Shown here in pieces: positions 28,202-29,550 of a stretch of 29,550 bases of DNA (positions are counted from its first letter, which is position 1; every line of letters starts with the position of its first letter). The DNA comes from DATLGD01 sp035540755 (GTDB lineage: Bacteria; Actinomycetota; Actinomycetes; Mycobacteriales; SCTD01). The notes below the pieces were generated by a model that had not been told where the DNA came from, searched no databases, and was given only the letters and a program-made list of their open reading frames with translations. Location: NCBI GenBank assembly GCA_035540755.1, contig DATLGD010000228.1, positions 1 to 29,550 on the forward strand. Reading direction: 5' to 3'. The position numbers and the translations under genes are program-made.

Positions 28202-29550
28202 GGACGCCTGCGCGAGCACCACTGACACGACGTAGCCGAGGTCGATCCGGGTGTCGCAGTGGTCGGGTGGGAGGGTTCCCGCGGAGACGCGGTGGCCGCG
28301 GCCGGTGGCGAGTTCGGCGGGGTGGCCCCAGGGCTGGGCGGGGTGGTGCAGCACCGGGACGCCGTCGGCGGTGGTGACGCTCAGCCGCCGGTCGGGGTGC
28401 AGGACGAGCTGGAAGCCCTGGCTGTGGATGAGGGTGTGGTGGCGTGCGCAGACCAGCACGAGGTTGGCCAGGTCGGTCGGGCCGCCGGCGCTCCAGAATC
28501 TGACGTGGTGGGCGTGCAGCTTCCGGTGTCGGGTGCAGCCGGGGAAGCGGCAGCGCTCGCCGTCGAGGGTGCCGAGCAGTTCCCGCAACGCGGTGTTGAC
28601 GGTGCGTTGGGAGCGGCCGAGGTCGTGTCGGCGCAGGTCGGCATCGGTCACCGGGCGCAGCCGGACAGCGGGTCGAGCTGGGTGGTCAGCTGCGGGCGGC
28701 GGCGCCGGGCGAGGTCGGGACGAGCGGTCTTCTCGGCGGCCAGCGCGTCCTGGGCGGGCCAGCAGCGCGTCGCCGTCGCTCACTCGGGGTCGCTGCGGCG
28801 TTCCCGCGGGAACGTCCGGCGCCGCGGCCGGCACCACCGGCTGGTCGGGCTGGCCGGGCTCGGCGGGCTGGTCGGGCACCGAAGGGGCCCAGCGGTCGGC
28901 GTAGGCGCGGCAGACCTGCTGCGCCTGCCGGCGGGTCGTGCCCTGCGGCCAGCCGGGCGCCTGCACGTCCAGGTCCAGGTCGAGGTCGAGGTCGACGCCG
29001 AGGTCGACGTCGAGGTCGTCGACGTCGTCGGCCGCCGCCTCCGACGGCGCCGGCGTTCCCGCGGGAACGTCGGGCAGCGGCGGCCCGTCCTCAGCGGCCG
29101 CCGGGGGAGGGGGCGTTCCCGCGGGAACGTCGGGCAGCGGCGGCTCGTCGTCAGCGGCCGCCGGCGGAGGCGGCTCGTCCGGGCTGTCGCTGCAGACCTG
29201 GGTGTCGAGCTCGCGCTGCAGCTCGGCGCGCTTGGCCTCCAGGCCGGCCTCGACGACCGGCGCGTAATCCGCCCGGGTGATGATCGTGAAGACGACGTTG
29301 CCGTCCCGGTCGTAGCGCTTGCGGGTGCGGACCTTCCAGTCCGCCAGCTCCGGGTCGGCTACGGCCTGCTCGGCCGAGCGCGCCCTCGCCACCCCACGCA
29401 CCACCGCCTCCAGCTGCGCGGCCGAGCTGTGCCGAGCCAACCCGACCCAGTCGACACCGTCACCAGGCTCGGCGACGCGGGTGATCGCCCGGACCTTGGA
29501 GTAGCTGACCCGCCCGTCACCGAACGCCGCCGCCAGCTCGGGCAGCTCCT
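28199..29550 (-). CDS. DUF222 / HNH endonuclease-domain protein (13E12 repeat family), 5' end outside window
   Basis: The frame is open to the end of the window; the visible N-terminal part (FGDGRVSYSKVRAITRVAEP, then LARHSSAAQLEAVVRG) is the DUF222 domain of the 13E12 repeat family. The C-terminal HNH domain is complete: CRFPGC (zinc pair), KLHAHHVRFWSAGG, then N in DLANLVLVC and CARHHTLIH. Between them is a long variable linker with a two-copy 20-residue Pro/Asp repeat and an Asp-Val/Leu stretch. These proteins occur in many copies in actinobacterial genomes and are thought to be mobile-element-like or nucleases; the activity of most is untested. A non-start TTG at 29440 is the only start-like codon seen near the left part, so I treat the gene as truncated by the window. 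Confidence 0.85.
   Translation of the reverse strand, partial: ELPELAAAFGDGRVSYSKVRAITRVAEPGDGVDWVGLARHSSAAQLEAVVRGVARARSAEQAVADPELADWKVRTRKRYDRDGNVVFTIITRADYAPVVEAGLEAKRAELQRELDTQVCSDSPDEPPPPAAADDEPPLPDVPAGTPPPPAAAEDGPPLPDVPAGTPAPSEAAADDVDDLDVDLGVDLDLDLDLDVQAPGWPQGTTRRQAQQVCRAYADRWAPSVPDQPAEPGQPDQPVVPAAAPDVPAGTPQRPRVSDGDALLARPGRAGRREDRSSRPRPAPPPAADHPARPAVRLRPVTDADLRRHDLGRSQRTVNTALRELLGTLDGERCRFPGCTRHRKLHAHHVRFWSAGGPTDLANLVLVCARHHTLIHSQGFQLVLHPDRRLSVTTADGVPVLHHPAQPWGHPAELATGRGHRVSAGTLPPDHCDTRIDLGYVVSVVLAQAS
28799..28814. repeat. CGTTCCCGCGGGAACG palindrome, copy 1
   Basis: Perfect 16-bp palindrome inside the HNH gene, coding for part of DVPAGT on the minus strand. Two further exact copies lie at 29054-29069 and 29114-29129, and a partial one near 28274. 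Confidence 0.8.
28966..29030. repeat. gaggtc/gacgtc tract coding for an Asp-Leu/Val repeat
   Basis: Tandem 6-bp units (ccaggt, cgaggt, cgacgt variants) encode an alternating Asp-hydrophobic stretch (DDLDVDLGVDLDLDLDLDV) on the minus strand. The result is a highly acidic segment between the DUF222 and HNH domains. Confidence 0.8.
29051..29170. repeat. Two tandem 60-bp direct repeats inside the HNH gene
   Basis: Units 29051-29110 and 29111-29170 are the same at 56 of 60 positions and each carries one CGTTCCCGCGGGAACG palindrome. They encode two copies of a 20-residue Pro-rich unit (PPLPDVPAGT plus PPPPAAA(E/D)D) in the linker. In-frame length keeps the protein intact, so copy number may vary freely. 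Confidence 0.85.

Noticed and set aside
28799..29170. CRISPR-like spaced repeats
   Set aside because: Only two full units lie in tandem, without unique spacers, and they are inside a coding frame; there are no cas genes.

Overview
The window is a very GC-rich, densely packed chromosomal segment with strong G/C third-position bias, many GTG starts and 4-bp start/stop overlaps. It carries a GlnA2-type glutamine synthetase with GlnE, an F420-type NADP reductase, an Rv3400/Rv3401-like HAD plus GH65 pair, an Lsr2-type DNA-binding domain and a DUF222/HNH (13E12 repeat family) protein. Together these point to an actinomycete; a Geodermatophilales- or Frankiales-like genome is my inference, not a demonstrated assignment. 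I found no rRNA, tRNA, CRISPR array, transposase or phage gene.

Layout. 1-4.6 kb: an F420-dependent NADP reductase (5' end outside the window), a cobalamin-binding-like protein, convergent panB (pantothenate/CoA), then an MFS exporter with its TetR regulator as a two-gene operon behind a visible promoter/palindrome. 4.6-8.9 kb: nadE (NAD+ synthesis) and an aldo/keto reductase on the minus strand, and a divergent amidase. 8.9-12 kb: a minus-strand HAD phosphoglucomutase-like gene followed by a GH65 disaccharide phosphorylase-like gene, probably one disaccharide-phosphorolysis unit. 12-20.8 kb: a long plus-strand run, glnA2 - class I amidotransferase - GNAT - glnE - alpha/beta hydrolase with a histone H1-like tail - polytopic membrane protein - NYN/PIN-like protein. 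The first six genes are joined by 4-bp overlaps, the last of which appears to use a CTG start. 20.8-23.6 kb: a small Lsr2-type DNA-binding protein, a 54-residue membrane protein and a convergent SNF2-type ATPase. 24.2-27.4 kb: an HlyD/MacB-type exporter operon (adaptor, ATPase, FtsX-like permease) and a tiny lysine-rich protein. 27.4-28.2 kb: about 770 bp with no convincing gene. 28.2 kb to the end: a DUF222/HNH protein with internal repeats, running off the window.

Most of the window is core metabolism (nitrogen, NAD, pantothenate, disaccharides). The least ordinary parts are the glnA2-glnE operon with its inserted genes, the KAA-repeat tail on a hydrolase, the stand-alone Lsr2-type domain, the repeat-filled HNH gene, and the gene-poor gap beside it. 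I did not see a clear-cut new defence or mobile system.
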